Below, piece by piece: positions 22,979 through 34,956 of a stretch of DNA of 64,000 nt (position 1 is the first letter of the stretch; the number at the start of each line of letters is the position of its first letter). The notes below the pieces were generated by a model that was not told the DNA's origin, made no database searches, and was given only the letters and a program-made list of their open reading frames with translations. Where the stretch lies: the NCBI GenBank assembly GCA_026122225.1, contig JANEZZ010002885.1:248001-312000 (forward strand), read 5' to 3'. Source of the DNA: Heloderma charlesbogerti (Eukaryota > Chordata > Lepidosauria > Squamata > Helodermatidae). Position numbers and translations under genes: made by a program.

Positions 22979-24239
22979 ATATAGGGTTTTGCTTCCATGA
23001 GTACAAATTGATTTGACCATCCCAGCTTCTAAGCTGTTTTTGCCATGTCTACATATTATATGGGGAGGGGTGGTTGGGGGGAAAATGTAAGGTGTGAAGT
23101 AACCTTTATAAATGTTTCCTATTTCAGAATTTTCCCCAGCTGAATTACTTTCAGGAGCCTTCCAGTGAACAAAAATCATAAAAGGGAAGCAAACTTTTCC
23201 CATGACAAACTGCAAGAACATTGCATTCTTAGCTGAGTATTTAAAGGCTATCACGTTGGATAGAACAGAACCTCTCTGTTAATAATCAGTTCAGCTCCAG
23301 GATTTACCCTGCAGATAGAAATGCATCTTAATATTCTCATATCAATCTTCCCCTCCACCAAGGAGCCATGTTTTGGCAAAACATGATAAAGTTGAAACAC
23401 TTATCTGAATTTATTGCAGCGACTCTTTGATCTAGAAAACTTGGCATGAGAACCGTCATGCATTTGAGAATCCCAGTAGGACACTTCTTGATTTGAGGAG
23501 AGCAGGAAACACTACTTGGGAGTGTAAAAGATGCTCAGAAGAATCATTTTAAAATGCGATTTTTATGTATGTATGTATGTATGTATGTAATGTTTGCTCG
23601 CAGTTTCTTTAAACAAATATATCATTGTGTGGAACAGAGAGAAAAATCAGAAAAGCACCATCAACTTTCCATTCCAGAAGTTCACTGGTTGTGTCACTTC
23701 ATGACGTTATCTTTTTTAAAAAGAAAACTCACACAGGGTGGAGTTTGGTCTATGTTCCAACAATCTGCTTGTAGATGCTGAATTTAAGAGAACCAGCTGT
23801 TCTTTGGTGGTGTCTCAAACTACTGGGAATAAATTAATTTCTGAGATACAATTTTTCTGAATCTTATGAAGTGTCTTGATGTTAGCATGCAGCAGAAGAA
23901 ACCAGTCCATAAATAACAGGTCAGCCATCTAAAGCTATAAATCATACAAAAGTGTTCTTTGTTTTGCTTTTTTCACCTAACCATAAATTAACCAGAACTG
24001 CCCTGTTCTCTTCTGCTGGGTTCACATAACCAACATTATACAGTGTTGAAGTCCTGCGAAGGACCCTCTCTTTGCTTTCATCAACTTAATTATCAGGCTT
24101 ATATTAGTAAATCAAATATTTGGCCTGTTCCTTTAGGTTTTGTTGTGATCTTTAACATCAAGTGATTCTTGAATGTTACAAAGACTTGAAATGCACACAC
24201 AAAAAGAAAGCAGACTCTGGATCAAATAGTGCAGTTCTG
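22979..24239. other. Unassigned intron 1 sequence
   Basis: No repeat family recognised apart from an (ATGT)n tract. This low-repeat island would be the first place to look for conserved non-coding elements. Confidence 0.4.
23565..23590. repeat. (ATGT)n microsatellite
   Basis: Six ATGT/TGTA units. Confidence 0.93.
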
Positions 24240-24610
24240 GCAGCTGGATTCTACTACAGAAGAACAATACAAAGAACACTGTGGATCAGACCAAAGGCCT
24301 ATCTAGTCTACCATCTTGTTTCCCACAAGGACTAAGTGCCTCTGGGAAGCCCACCAGCAGGACAGGAGGGCAACAATAACCCTCTCCTATGGTTGTCCCC
24401 CAGAAACTAGTATTCAGAGGCATGCTGCCTCTGATGCTGAAGATGGTATATAGGAATCATAACCAGTAGCCATTGATAGCCTTATCCTCCACGGCTTTGT
24501 CTAATCGTCTTTTAAACCCAGCAAAGTTGGTGACCAACCTGTAGCAGTGAATTCCATATTTAAAGTATACACAGTGCTCAGGAAGTTCTAACCATCGTAT
24601 CAGTATCATA
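24240..24610. repeat. Old interspersed repeat, family not identified
   Basis: GATCAGACCAAAGGCCTATC, GCCCACCAGCAGGACAGGAG, CATGCTGCCTCTGATGCTG and TCTAATCGTCTTTTAAACCC. The wording (filler-like SINE tail plus ACCAGTAGCCATTGATAGCC) is that of a common sauropsid repeat, but I cannot name it. Confidence 0.5.
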
Positions 24611-25124
24611 ACCTTTTTTCTTTCTTTTTCTTTTTTGACAAACCTGCTGCACAATTGTTCTGGATCAGGAAATGTTTATTGCTGTTATGTCTGCAACAAC
24701 AAGAATGATGTTTTCTAGCAATACCTGCATTCTTTCAATATTGTGTCCCTTTTGTGGCAAATCCAATACATTCTCAGAAAGCTTTTCCTCTAACCTCACT
24801 AAGTTCCATGATATCCACTGTAAAATAATAAAGACAAATAGGCCAATGCAAGAAGTCCAAGTACTTACAAAGTTTTAACACTACAAAATCCATTATGGAA
24901 TGTGGCCTTAAGTGAAATGTGAATTGGTGAGACGATGGCGTGGACCAAAGAAGCATGAACAGAACCCAGTTGTACAACAGGGCTTTCCTGGCCACTTCTC
25001 CACTGCTTCCCCTGAGCCTTCCAAAAAGCCACTACTGAGGACTGAGGGCCTATTTGGCCAACATGTGACAGGGGGTTGGGCTGCAATGGAAGGGGAATAT
25101 ATATACCTGCCCGGACCCTAACAT

Positions 25125-25530
25125 CAGCTTCAGCAGTCCTTCTCTGGGAGCACTGACCAAGGAAGTGAGGTGGGTGGCTACTAAGAAGACGGCCTTTTCT
25201 GCTGTGGCACCCCAGTTTTGGAATGAGCTTCCCAGAAAGGTTCGCCTGGTGCCTACATTGTGCTCATTTTGGTACCAGGTGAAGACCTTTTTATTCTCCC
25301 AGGCATTTTAGTTTTTCCAGTTTGTTTTTATCTAGTATTGTATTCTAAATTTTTGCACTGCTGCTAGCCTCTTTGGTTATCTTTATCTTTATATTGTAGT
25401 TTTAAACTTTTAAACTTTTATATTGTGTTTTATCATCTGTATTTTATTCTCTTGTATTTAATGATTTTAACTGTTGTGAACTACCCAGAGAGCTTTGGCT
25501 ATTGGGTGGCATAAAAATGTAATAAATAAA
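25125..25530 (+). mobile_element. L2-type LINE 3' end
   Basis: Contains GGCCTTTTCTGCTGTGGCAC, TTTTGGAATGAGCTTCCCAG, GTGAAGACCTTTTTATTCTC and the tail TTGGGTGGCATAAAAATGTAATAAATAAAT. Frames are broken. Confidence 0.75.
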
Positions 25531-27473
25531 TACATAAACAGGCAAAGTTTAGGGGTGCTGCCTTGGGCAAGCAGAAGTGCTTTTCCACTCACAAAGGCAC
25601 CTTTTGATCCAAGCCGTTATGTTTATGCAACCTTATGTGTAGAAACCCATAATTCTTTGCTCCCATGAGTGAAAATATATGCCAGAAAATAGCTGGGCAT
25701 TGAATTAAGTGAGCAGTTGAAAAAGTACTGAAGCAACGGAGGGGCAATTGAAACTGACCAAAAGCCCCCAGGTTAGAAAACTGGCTTTGAAACTGGCAGT
25801 GATGTGATTTTTATCCTCACACTCCATACTGGCTCCATGGCTGTTCCTTTTGGCTCCACTTCTCACCGTACATATTTGAAATTTTGACATCATGGAGTCC
25901 ATCACTGTTACAGAGCACATCAGCAGCACACAAAATGTCTGCGGTAAAGGGCATGAAACAGGCAGTGGTGAATGAAGAGCTACTATGGGCAGGAGTGGCC
26001 ATCTGCCTCCCAGAGGCAGTGTGGGAAAGAAAACCCCCAATGGTTTTTTGGCTGTTATTGTTATGATGGCTGATAGCAGTTACATGCTTTTGGCCTCTGT
26101 TCTATTTTATACCCAAGGAAATTGTTTAAGTTAATTCCTATGATACTGTGTCTGAGTTCTTAGTAGAGAACATGGCTAAATCTCTACTACAACAATTACA
26201 GGAAGTTATGAAGTCCAGAATTACAGTTTCTGGTACTATCTGGAGTAAACATCTCTATACACCCTTTAGGGAAGGGAAGTGGTCTCTGTCTTGATTCTCC
26301 TGTCCTCCACCTCATTCTGTGTCCCTGGGAAAGTGACAAGTACACTTGTAACAAGTGAAAACTGAAAATGGCAATGAAAGGATGGCAAGGGAGTGATGGC
26401 ACATAACCAGAATGAGAAAGATGGCCAGCTGTACTTGACACTGCAATAATGTTCCCTGGGGAAGATCTTTCTTTTCTCTTGAGTCACTTGGAATTAAAAT
26501 GTTCTGGAAATATTTATGGAAAGATAAAACTCTTGTGGAAGAAGATATCTGTGAGAAAGAGGTGTTGGGAAACCAGTTCTGTTGCAAGTTCTGCCAGTGG
26601 GAACATATAAGCTTTTGAGCTCCACAAAGATCTTTTCCAACAAATCCAAGTGTTGTTATTGCGAGTGTTTGAAAATGGAAAATAGGTCGGTTCATTTTAC
26701 CACAGACTGGTTGTTGCTTGCATCCAGGACTTCTAGCTTTTCCTTATGACTTTATTATTTCCCCTGGGTATCCTTACAGTTCATTCAAAGCCCTTGGTAC
26801 TGCAAGCACAACTTCACATACTATTTTTGGAGGCTCTTTCTGCATTTTATGTCCAGGCGAATTCATGACTTGGCTGGCACAACATATTCCTTGAGAGGAA
26901 TGGTCCAAAAGAGTACATGCCATGGCAAAGTATGAGAGAAAGCCTCCACAGAGACTCCCTGAAAAGCCTTTACTTCATATCTCTCTCTGCTTTAAAACAA
27001 TCAGATGTTGGAGTCCTCTCTCCCTTGCTCTAACACGGAGTGTTCACAACATACTTAAAACAAAATAAGCGTCTTTCAATGAAATAAAACATAACTATAT
27101 AGCAGTGAATTCAGTGAGTGCTCATTACTCCCCCCCCCTTCCAACCAGAACATTAGATGCATGTCGGTTGTGCAAAGGATTTCTCATGGATTAGACTGTG
27201 GATCTCCCCTCACCCCTTAGGTTAACTTGAGGCTAGCTGAACATATGAGGGACAAGAATTGCAGTATATTGGATATTTCCCCTAACCACAATCACCCTGT
27301 GAAATCAGGTTTCCCAGTTGTGCAGATGACTGTAAACCATGTTCAGCCAAATATGAGTGCAGCCTTCTTCAGCCTTTCCAGTTCAACCTGGGAAGATTGG
27401 GGTGGAGGGTCATGCATGGCAGGCATATCCCCAAGTCCCTTTCATATTTAAAATTTTATAATGCCTAAATACA

Positions 27474-27510
<37 letters not shown>

Positions 27511-29039
27511 CTTTAAGTGGGTAAATGATGATGTGAAGCCATCATCAATATTATTCTTTGAAACAGCACCAATTTCAGCATTGATGAAGACAAAAGGTTT
27601 TGGCTGGGTAGGAAGGAAAAAGCAGCAAACTATGGGGATGCTGCTATGATTTAGTTATTTGCTTCTCATGGTATTCTATCCTGAGGCCTCAGGGCAGTTT
27701 CATCTAGTCACGTAATATGTACAAAATTGACTAATATTGCATACAAAAACAACCTCCAAGCTAGCTTAGCCTCCACTAACAAAGCCTAAGGAAAAGAGTA
27801 TTACACTATGTTTAGGGGTTTGATAAAAGAAAGGGGTTTTAAGATGCAATCCTATACATGGTTACGCAGGAATAAATCACAATGAACTTCATGGTTCTTA
27901 CAGTTACCAGGGACTAAGCCCCACTGAATACAATGGGATAATCGTTCCTCTTCAAACAAGGAGGAGGTGAAGAATACATGGGCACCATATGAGCATACCT
28001 CTGTAGAACCCAGGTAACATGCTACCTTATATGTCTGAGGGAAGTGCAGAAAAATACTCCTCCTCAAATAAAGAAGATCCCTGATCGGCTAAATCTGTCC
28101 TAAAAAGCCTGAAGGGAGCCAGCAGGATTTGCGGTGGTGGTTGTCAAGGTCTTCATCTTTCTCATAATGAGCAGAAGCAGAGTTATGTAAGATTAAGATT
28201 AAAATATTAAAATATATGTGAATGTGCCTTATTTATATAATTCATTCAAATTACAGTATTTGTAAAAAAAAAAAAAAACCCTCAAGAAAACTACCTATAT
28301 GTTCTTGCAGGTCGTATTGTAAAGCTTTGGGAGACTGTGTTATTCATGTTTAGTTTGTGCACAACAAACCCTATCTTTGGGTTATTCTTTCAGCCTCTCT
28401 TTAGTAGAATCTAAATACTTACTGGGCAGTATCCAACAGGGCCACTCTGCCTCTCATGGTTCTGTTGAGCTCATGGGACCAACCAACTGCTTGTGCAATG
28501 GAGCTTTTGTGTCTGTAAAAATAACCCTGGAAATTAGCAGAAATGCTTATTCCTGGATTGAGGCAGGCCAGCGGACCTGACCTGCCCCATTCTGGAAACA
28601 AACATTTTCCCTTGTTTTGGGTTATGTTTAGAAGCACCAAAGCCCCATTATGCGAGTGGTCCAGGCACAACAGGATGCTATCCTCTAACATAATAGTTAG
28701 TTTGCTAAGTGAATCTAAAAAAAGAATAATAACGCTGTGTCTTATTAAAAGACTGGAGTTAAAACGCTGATTAAGTAAAAGTAACACATGAAAATGAGTC
28801 TGATGATCTCAGTTTTGTCTCTATTGGACATTTCTTCCTTTCATAAAGCTACATTGCTCCTGATGAACTGCAGTAATTTCCTGTTTTTGGTATATAAAAA
28901 TAACATACTTCTTTTGTGGGTCAGTAATAGAATGGAAACCAGTCTTATTAGCAGTATGTGATCATTATTTGAAGGCCTGTATCTGTTACTGTGACCTAAC
29001 TCCAAAGGACAATCAAGAGAAAAAGGAAAGAAAAGCAAA
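25531..29039. other. Unassigned intron 1 sequence, longest repeat-poor stretch
   Basis: About 3.5 kb with only a GT/GA microsatellite and one short foldback repeat (27841-27930). Open frames are below 130 codons and lack family resemblance. Confidence 0.45.
27473..27510. repeat. (GT)n(GA)n compound microsatellite
   Basis: A run of GT followed directly by a run of GA. Confidence 0.95.
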
Positions 29040-29727
29040 ATGAAGATGAATGTATGCAGTGGGTTGCTGGAAATTAACACTCTTGGTGCCGTGGCCTCTG
29101 CATCTGGGTCCCAGCATTGCCCTGGAGAATATTCAGATTTGGACAAATCACAGGTCACCCCACTCACAGGGGAACCATTAGTACACCTTTCTATACTGTC
29201 TCAGCCTGTGAACATGACTCTTCCACCATCCTCAGATTCCTGGGATGATTCTCCTGTAGCCTCATCATGCAAGAGCATGTGGCTGCAAAACCAGCCACAG
29301 GCCCTTTAGTAATTGTAGACAACTCCCCCAGATGGCAGAGCCACTTGAAGGTTAGACCCTGCCAGCCTTTTTAGCCTTCAGAGGACGCCTGTGCTTTGCT
29401 GAGACAACATCTTTCTTCATTTCAGCTATCAGAGCACTCTAAGTGCTATCCAGGGTCCTGATAAATGTTCACCAGAACTTGCTGTGTCTATAGCAGGGAA
29501 CTGACTTGCAATGACCTGACAGGTCGTGGAATGATTTATCTCAGTCTGACTGGCTTTGACCTGACATAGTTGACTAGTTCTGACTTGCCTTAACTTGACC
29601 CACCCTGACCTGCCTTGCCATAACCTGACTGACTTTGGCTTGATGTACTTGACTGGTCTTGACTTATTTCAATCTGAATTTGCCTGAGTCAGCTGGTCTC
29701 CTGTCTTGTGGGTCCCAAGTCCTGACA
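29040..29727 (+). mobile_element. LTR-like sequence with degenerate TGACTTG minisatellite
   Basis: The right end CCCAAGTCCTGACA and the overall composition resemble the two LTRs above. The left end was not defined. Between about 29500 and 29695 the words TGACCTG, TTGACTTG and CTTGACC recur about every 10 bp. A 5-bp duplication was not found, so the LTR assignment is tentative. Confidence 0.4.
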
Positions 29728-29992
29728 AAAGAGGATACTGGTGTAGAACATAAAGATGTATGTTATGCACACAATACAGATTAATAATCAGTATTAATTT
29801 TCAGTCTTCAATGGTAAAATAAATTCATCGTTATAAGCATGTAGCATCTTAACACTCTTATTCACAATGCAATTCAGTTAAGACACTTGGTTTAAGTCAC
29901 TCTATTCTCACTGAAGTCATAAATGTCCAATTGAAATTTCTAAGAGCCACTTCCTTATATTTTCAGGAGGACTACAGCTAAATAGACATGCA

Positions 29993-30090
29993 TGCACAAT
30001 TTGTATTTGATGCAGTGCTGTTTATTTTGTATTTGGGTATTCAGGTACAAATACAAAATAAACAGCACTGCATCAAATACAAATTGTGCA
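29993..30090. repeat. Perfect 43-bp inverted repeat with 12-bp loop
   Basis: The arms 29993-30035 and 30048-30090 are exact reverse complements over 43 bp (TGCACAATTTGTATTTGATG...). The loop is GGTATTCAGGTA. A 20-bp sequence TTTGGGTATTCAGGTACAAA spans loop and arm at 30032-30051 and is repeated exactly at 30095-30114, next to the BovB insertion site. Confidence 0.92.
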
Positions 30091-30114
30091 TAAATTTGGG
30101 TATTCAGGTACAAA

Positions 30115-30359
30115 GCTCAAATATTTTGGCCATCTAATGCAAAGAGAAAACTCTCTGGAAAAGACCCTGATGCTGGGAAAGACTGAAGGCAAAAGGAGAA
30201 GGGGACGGCAGAGGATGAGATGGCTAGATAGCATCACTGATGCAATGAATATGGACTTGAGCACGCTCCGGGAGAGAGCGCAGGACAGGAAGGCCTGCGT
30301 GCTATGGTCCATGGGGTCACGAAGAGTCGGACATGACTGAATGACTGAACAACAACAAA
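30115..30359 (+). mobile_element. BovB (RTE clade) LINE, short 5'-truncated copy
   Basis: Only the last 245 bp are present: KYFGHLMQRENSLEKTLMLG through MRWLDSITDAMNMDLSTLRE and the GAGTCGGACATGACTGAATG tail ending ACAACAACAAA. A perfect 13-bp target duplication ATTCAGGTACAAA flanks it (30102-30114 and 30360-30372), so this is a genuine target-primed insertion end to end. Confidence 0.9.
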
Positions 30360-30429
30360 ATTCAGGTACAAACAACCTTAACATCAACTAAGAATGTCTC
30401 CTTCTTAAATGTACCATCCATCCAAAAAT

Positions 30430-30742
30430 GAGGAAATACGTCACCATAAAGATGACCAAGAAGAACACGGATGTGCATAAAATTGTATATCCTAATTTAT
30501 ATGAATAGATACAAGTTTAGAAATAATTACTATCATCTAAATAGAAATACAGTCTATGTCTCCATAGTGAGGGAAACTGTGACCTATGTGCCTGTTCAGT
30601 CTTCTGTCCAGGTACTAAACACTGATGGCATCTTCAGGGCCCCTGCTTTCCCTGCTTCTTATAGTTTTTTTGTCTCTAAACTGGAATTGGACTGGACAGC
30701 CCTTCAAATAAAAGACTGTAAAGTAGGACAAATGGCCACCCT
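30430..30742 (-). mobile_element. AGGGTGGCCA-type element, copy
   Basis: A minus-strand copy ending AAATGGCCACCCTT. The order GTGCATAAAATTGTAT, AATTACTATCATCTAAATAG, CTATGTGCCTGTTCAGTC, CTGGACAGCCCTTCAAAT matches the other copies. About 310 bp, uninterrupted. Confidence 0.65.
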
Positions 30743-30768
30743 TTTATTTATTTATGGTATATAGACAG

Positions 30769-31191
30769 TAGGAATGTACTGATCTTGTTAAATCTGTTCC
30801 TGTGCTTTGAGAATTGCCAGATGTCTTTCATTCCATTGTCTGCTCACAGATGGAATTGCATTTATCTTGATTTCCTGAACTTGCACTTGCACAAATGTGT
30901 ACTTCTGAAAATGTGCACATTTGCGCAAATCACCCCCAAATCTGCATTTTTGTGTTTTCGCCTATGTGGGGAAATGCACATTTTTGGTCAGGATTCCCCC
31001 CGTATTTTTCATATTTTTGTACAACTAATGGTGTGTACAATTATGAAAAGTAAAAAAACAAACAAACTGGTCTGCCTGTTCGTGGAATCCGTGCAACTCA
31101 GAAAAAGCCAGTCAGCTGCAGAATCCACAGGTTAGATTCATAGAAATCCAAACTCATTTGAATCTGTTGCAGATTTCTCCAAACATCCCTA
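30769..31191 (+). mobile_element. hAT MITE, AT-rich family with GTGCACATTTGCGCAAAT motifs
   Basis: A 423-bp element running from TAGGAATGTACTGATC to TCCAAACATCCCTA, flanked by ATAGACAG (30761-30768) and ATAGACAC (31192-31199). The centre is rich in TTGCAC/GTGCAA words (TTGCACTTGCACAAATGTG, ATGTGCACATTTGCG). The same motifs occur in two remnants at 4159-4605 and 44696-45408, so this is a second family sharing TAGGGATG-type ends. Confidence 0.78.
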
Positions 31192-31199
31192 ATAGACAC

Positions 31200-32344
31200 A
31201 CACACATACATGCATCGTTAGAGTATGTCTGTGGGATGCATGTTGGCAGAAGCATCACAACCACTAGCATGGTTACTGACAGTCACATCAAGCAACACTC
31301 TGGAAGCCATTAAAGATATCCACTGTGAAAACATGACTTTATCACTTGATTTTGTATCTTCTCTGAGTGCCTCACCAAAGGCTCCTTGAAAGACAAAGCT
31401 TATGTGTACTTTGTTCCCCATCCAACCCCCCCCCCCAGGCTCTTGCGTGTCTTTCATCTCTGCTTTCTCCTTCCCAACCCCTGTCTGCTAGTTTGCTTTT
31501 TAGTTTAATCTCTGTGGTTATTTATCATCTGGCCTAGAGTTGGATCCTTCTAGTCATTTGAGTGTGTATTTAAATGGTCTGTTTACTGCTACGGGAGAAC
31601 AGAACAGTGGCTCTCTGCTCCCACAATGTCAGAATAAATAAACTCCCAAGTCAGTGCCAGTTCCATGTTTGGGGCAGGTGGGCTTGGGCAAGGTGTTGTC
31701 CAAGTCAGTGTACCCAACTCCTCCTCACTGCTGATGCCACTGTCCATTTATTCATCTCTCCCTCTGGTCCCAATCCACATCACCTCCCAGAGGAAGAGGA
31801 CAGGGCATGCAGAGCTTGCTGCTCCTTCTTCCTGCTCCTCTCACTGGTCACTTGCCTAGAGAGGGCAAGTGAACAGGCATCAACAACAAGGAGGAGAAGC
31901 CACATGGCCAGGGGGCTCCAGCGCTTGGCAGTGCACCGCCTGAGGCGGCATGGGCCTCTGTAGGTGCCCAATGATACGAACCCCTGTTGCTGGCTCTACC
32001 CTAGAGACTTTGTTTGGGTCTGCTTCTCCTTGGAAAGACCAAGTGCCACTTCATATAAGATGAATTGCCTACATAGAAGCCATGCAGATAAGGCTGTGAA
32101 TCCTGTGTGCACTCCATTGCATGTGGCAAGGATGCATGGGGTAGGACAATTAGAACAGTGCGCAAATCATCTCACAAAAAGTCATGGTATCTGTGGAAAG
32201 ACAAATGGCTGGGCTGACACCATTTCAACAAATTTCTTCCCAGAAAGGAAAAATCCTGCAAGACTTTCTCGGGGGTGAGGCTCACCATTAGCAGCAGCAG
32301 TAGCAAACTTTCCTTCTATTTTTCTTTGTTTGTTTTGGTGGTGC
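31200..32344. other. Unassigned intron 1 sequence
   Basis: Contains a chance 129-codon frame at 31574-31963 and an overlapping frame. No resemblance to known proteins was seen. Confidence 0.4.
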
Positions 32345-33155
32345 TGCTGCCACTATTTTACATATGCCTTTTTATATATATATAGATAGAGATGCATATT
32401 ATATATAAATATGCCTTATATAGATATAGTAATCATTACTACAAGGTCCGTCTAATCAAAGCTATGGTTTTCCCAGTAGCAACGTATGGCTGTGAGAGCT
32501 GGACTATAAGGAAGGCTGAGCGCCGAAGAATTGATGCTTTCGAACTGTGGTGCTGGAGAAGACTCTTACGAGTCCCCTGGACTGCAAGGAGGTCAAATCA
32601 GTCACTCCTAAAGGAAATCAACCCTGAGTGCTCATTGGAAGGACAGATGCTGAAGCTGAAATATTTTGGCCACCTAATGCGAAGAGAAAACTCTCTGGAA
32701 AAGACCCTGATGCTGGGAAAGACTGAAGGCAAAAGGAGAAGGGGACGGCAGAGGATGAGATGGCTAGATAGCATCACCGATGCAATGAATATGGACTTGA
32801 GCACACTCCGGGAGAGAGTGGAGGACAGGAAGGCCTGGCGTGCTCTGGTCCATGGGGTCACGAAGAGTCGGACACGACTGAACGACTGAACAACAACAAC
32901 AAAACATTACTATAATAGAAATAGAAATACAACATATTGCAACATAATATCAGGGAAGATTTATGACCAGATGACCTGTGTGCCTGCTCAGTCTGCTGCC
33001 TGGGTGCTAACTGTTGATGGGCAACTTCAGGGCCCCTGCTGTTATCTTTTCTTATGGTACTTTCTTTTTAAACTGGACTAGACTGGACAACCCTTCAGTC
33101 CTCGGAGAGGATGCTTTCAAACAGAGGTCTGTAAAATAGGACACATAGCCAGCTT
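32345..33155 (-). mobile_element. AGGGTGGCCA-type element, copy split by BovB
   Basis: The right part, 32913-33155, has the family order (ACCTGTGTGCCTGCTCAGTCTGC, TTAAACTGGACTAGACTGG, GTCCTC, TAGGACACATAGCC). The left part (32345-32441) is an AT-rich ATATGCC/ATAGATAGAGATGCAT segment. A BovB fragment sits between them. The left boundary is approximate. Confidence 0.6.
32442..32904 (+). mobile_element. BovB (RTE clade) LINE, 5'-truncated, open frame intact
   Basis: A 463-bp 3' end. The frame from about 32446 to 32889 is uninterrupted: VRLIKAMVFPVATYGCESWT, KAERRRIDAFELWCWRRLLR, then LMLGKTEGKRRRGRQRMRW and HGVTKSRTRLND. This is the C-terminal part of the RTE-BovB ORF. It is flanked by CATTACTA (32434-32441 and 32905-32912). 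The intact frame suggests a fairly recent insertion. Confidence 0.9.
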
Positions 33156-33233
33156 AGTGTCATGCCTTCCATATTCATAGAATTTTCCTTCATAGGACCA
33201 ACTGAACCCATATTAAAAGGCACTACAGACTTT

Positions 33234-33644
33234 GGGCTTCTTCACATGGAGCTTTTATCCTGCTATTGAGATTGGTTATTCAGGGAAGTCTGCAGATCTT
33301 TTAGATGACGTCGTCAACGTCCAGGGCATCTCCCGCACTAAATGACCTCTATTCCATTTTTTTTTTAAAGATAGGAGATAATGAGCTATCAATTACAGCA
33401 CTTGAGTTCTGCTTGAGTTCCCTCCGTGAAATGGGGAAACCCACAATAAGAGGAGCTAGAGCACAGCACCATCTAGCAGCTGTATAATGAAACATATCAA
33501 ATACTCAGATAAGGGGGGAAAGGAGGGGGAAAGTGTGTGTGGGGGGAAGTGCGTGTAAAGGGAGTCTGTCGTGATCCTGAATTTAAAACGGAAGCAGAAA
33601 GCCCCTTTTTAAATGTGGGATTTTAGGCTGGTGTAGAGAGGCTC
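33234..33644 (-). mobile_element. PIF/Harbinger-like non-autonomous DNA element
   Basis: Termini GGGCTTCTTCACATGGAGC and GCTGGTGTAGAGAGGCTC with TTT on both sides (33231-33233 and 33645-33647), a 3-bp target duplication as in PIF/Harbinger. Same family as 55892-56274 in opposite orientation: CTTTTATCCTG end, GCACCATCTAGCAGC, and AAACGGAAGCAGAAAGCCCC. Confidence 0.68.
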
Positions 33645-34234
33645 TTTATTTCCTAAAAGCAACAGGCAGCTACCTTGTGGACTAATACCTGCTGGTCTCT
33701 TTTTGCTGGTGTTGTTGCAGTGGTTCCTTTCTGCTTTCCCCTATACAACTAGATGTAGAATTCTATTTAGAACTAGCATGTTTTTAAAAAGCCTTTAGAT
33801 ATTAAACCCCCTTAACTCTGGCTAGCAAAAGTCAACTGAAAATGTAATCCCCTCTCTGTGGACACTCAAGTTAAGGATTTGGTGCTTCTTGAGAAGAAGT
33901 GTATTCCACAGCTGAAGGGCAGCTATTAAGAATGCCCCTCTGTGTTGCCTTTGCAGTCCTAACTTGGTGCAAGGTGACTTGCTAATGTGGTGAACGAGCC
34001 AAGTGATGGTTTTGACATATCTCAGATGTTGAAGCAACAGGACCTGCTTTAGAGGTGCAGACACAGGGCCTGTTCACCAGCAGAAAAAGTTCTCTAACAG
34101 GACAATCCTATTCATATCTAATCAGAAGTAAGTCTTAATGAGTTCTATGGAGCTTACGCTAAGTGGCTATACAATTTCAGCCTAAATATATTAGGCATTG
34201 TGTGACTGTAATTTATGTATTATTCCCTATGCTA

Positions 34235-34435
34235 TCCCATCCTTTCTCCAAGGTGCTGAAGGTGACATGGTTCTTACCTCCCATTTTATTCTCACAACAA
34301 CATTGGGAGGCAGGTTAGGGTGGAGATGGTGACTGGCCCAAGGCCATCCAGTAAACATCATGGCTGAGGGGGGGATTTGAACCTGGGTCTTCCAAGCCCT
34401 AGCACTAGTCCAAGTGGCCACTTACAAGTAGCCAA
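34235..34435 (-). mobile_element. MIR-like CORE-SINE remnant
   Basis: TTATTCTCACAACAACATTGGGAGG, GACTGGCCCAAGGCCATCCA and GGGGATTTGAACCTGGGTCT. The same arrangement as 59790-60022. Confidence 0.7.
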
Positions 34436-34479
34436 CAAAGACAACAAAAGAGAACAGAGATTTGAATAAAAATGTGCCT

Positions 34480-34590
34480 ATGCTAGTTGATGGGTATAGG
34501 TGCTCATTTAGAAATCATTACTCTAATTTAAAAAGAAATACAATATATTTCACCACAGTGGGGAAGACTGTTCATTTGAGCTACCTCCTG
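34480..34590 (-). mobile_element. AGGGTGGCCA-type element, short remnant
   Basis: Only the segment TAGAAATCATTACTCTAATTTAAAA..ATACAATATATTTCACCACAGTGGGGAAGACTGTT is left, which lines up with the middle of the full copies. Confidence 0.5.
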
Positions 34591-34819
34591 TGAAAGAAAG
34601 AAAGAAAAAAGAAGCTGCATGCGGATCAGTTACGGAGTTGTTAATGAGGAATAAGCCTTTGAACACAATTATAGGAGTGACACTTTGTGGGTTGGTACAT
34701 CTAGCTCTCCTTGTAATGAATCCATGTCACTTACTAAGAATTATGTCAGTCAACTATATTTAATGAAGAGTCCAAGTTCTGACACTGGAATAAAGAAGAC
34801 AACAATTATGGTTTTACAT

Positions 34820-34956
34820 TGGGGAGGGGAACCTGGTGTCCTCCAGATGATGTTGGACTACACCTTCCATCATCCCTGACCATTGGCCATGTTGACTGGG
34901 GTTGATGGGAGCTGGAATCCAACAACATCTACACAGCCACAAGTTCCCCACCCCTG
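34820..34956. mobile_element. Foldback hAT MITE (GGGGAACCTG..CCCACCCCTG) with 8-bp duplication
   Basis: TGGGGAGGGGAACCTGGTGT to CACAAGTTCCCCACCCCTG, with CCTCCAGATGATGTTGGACT pairing TCCAACAACATCT. It is flanked by a perfect TTTTACAT duplication (34812-34819 and 34957-34964). This is a widespread vertebrate hAT foldback type. Confidence 0.8.

Noticed and set aside
31574..31963. 129-codon plus-strand frame as a gene
   Set aside because: No homology, no splice or promoter context, and similar overlapping frames on both strands.
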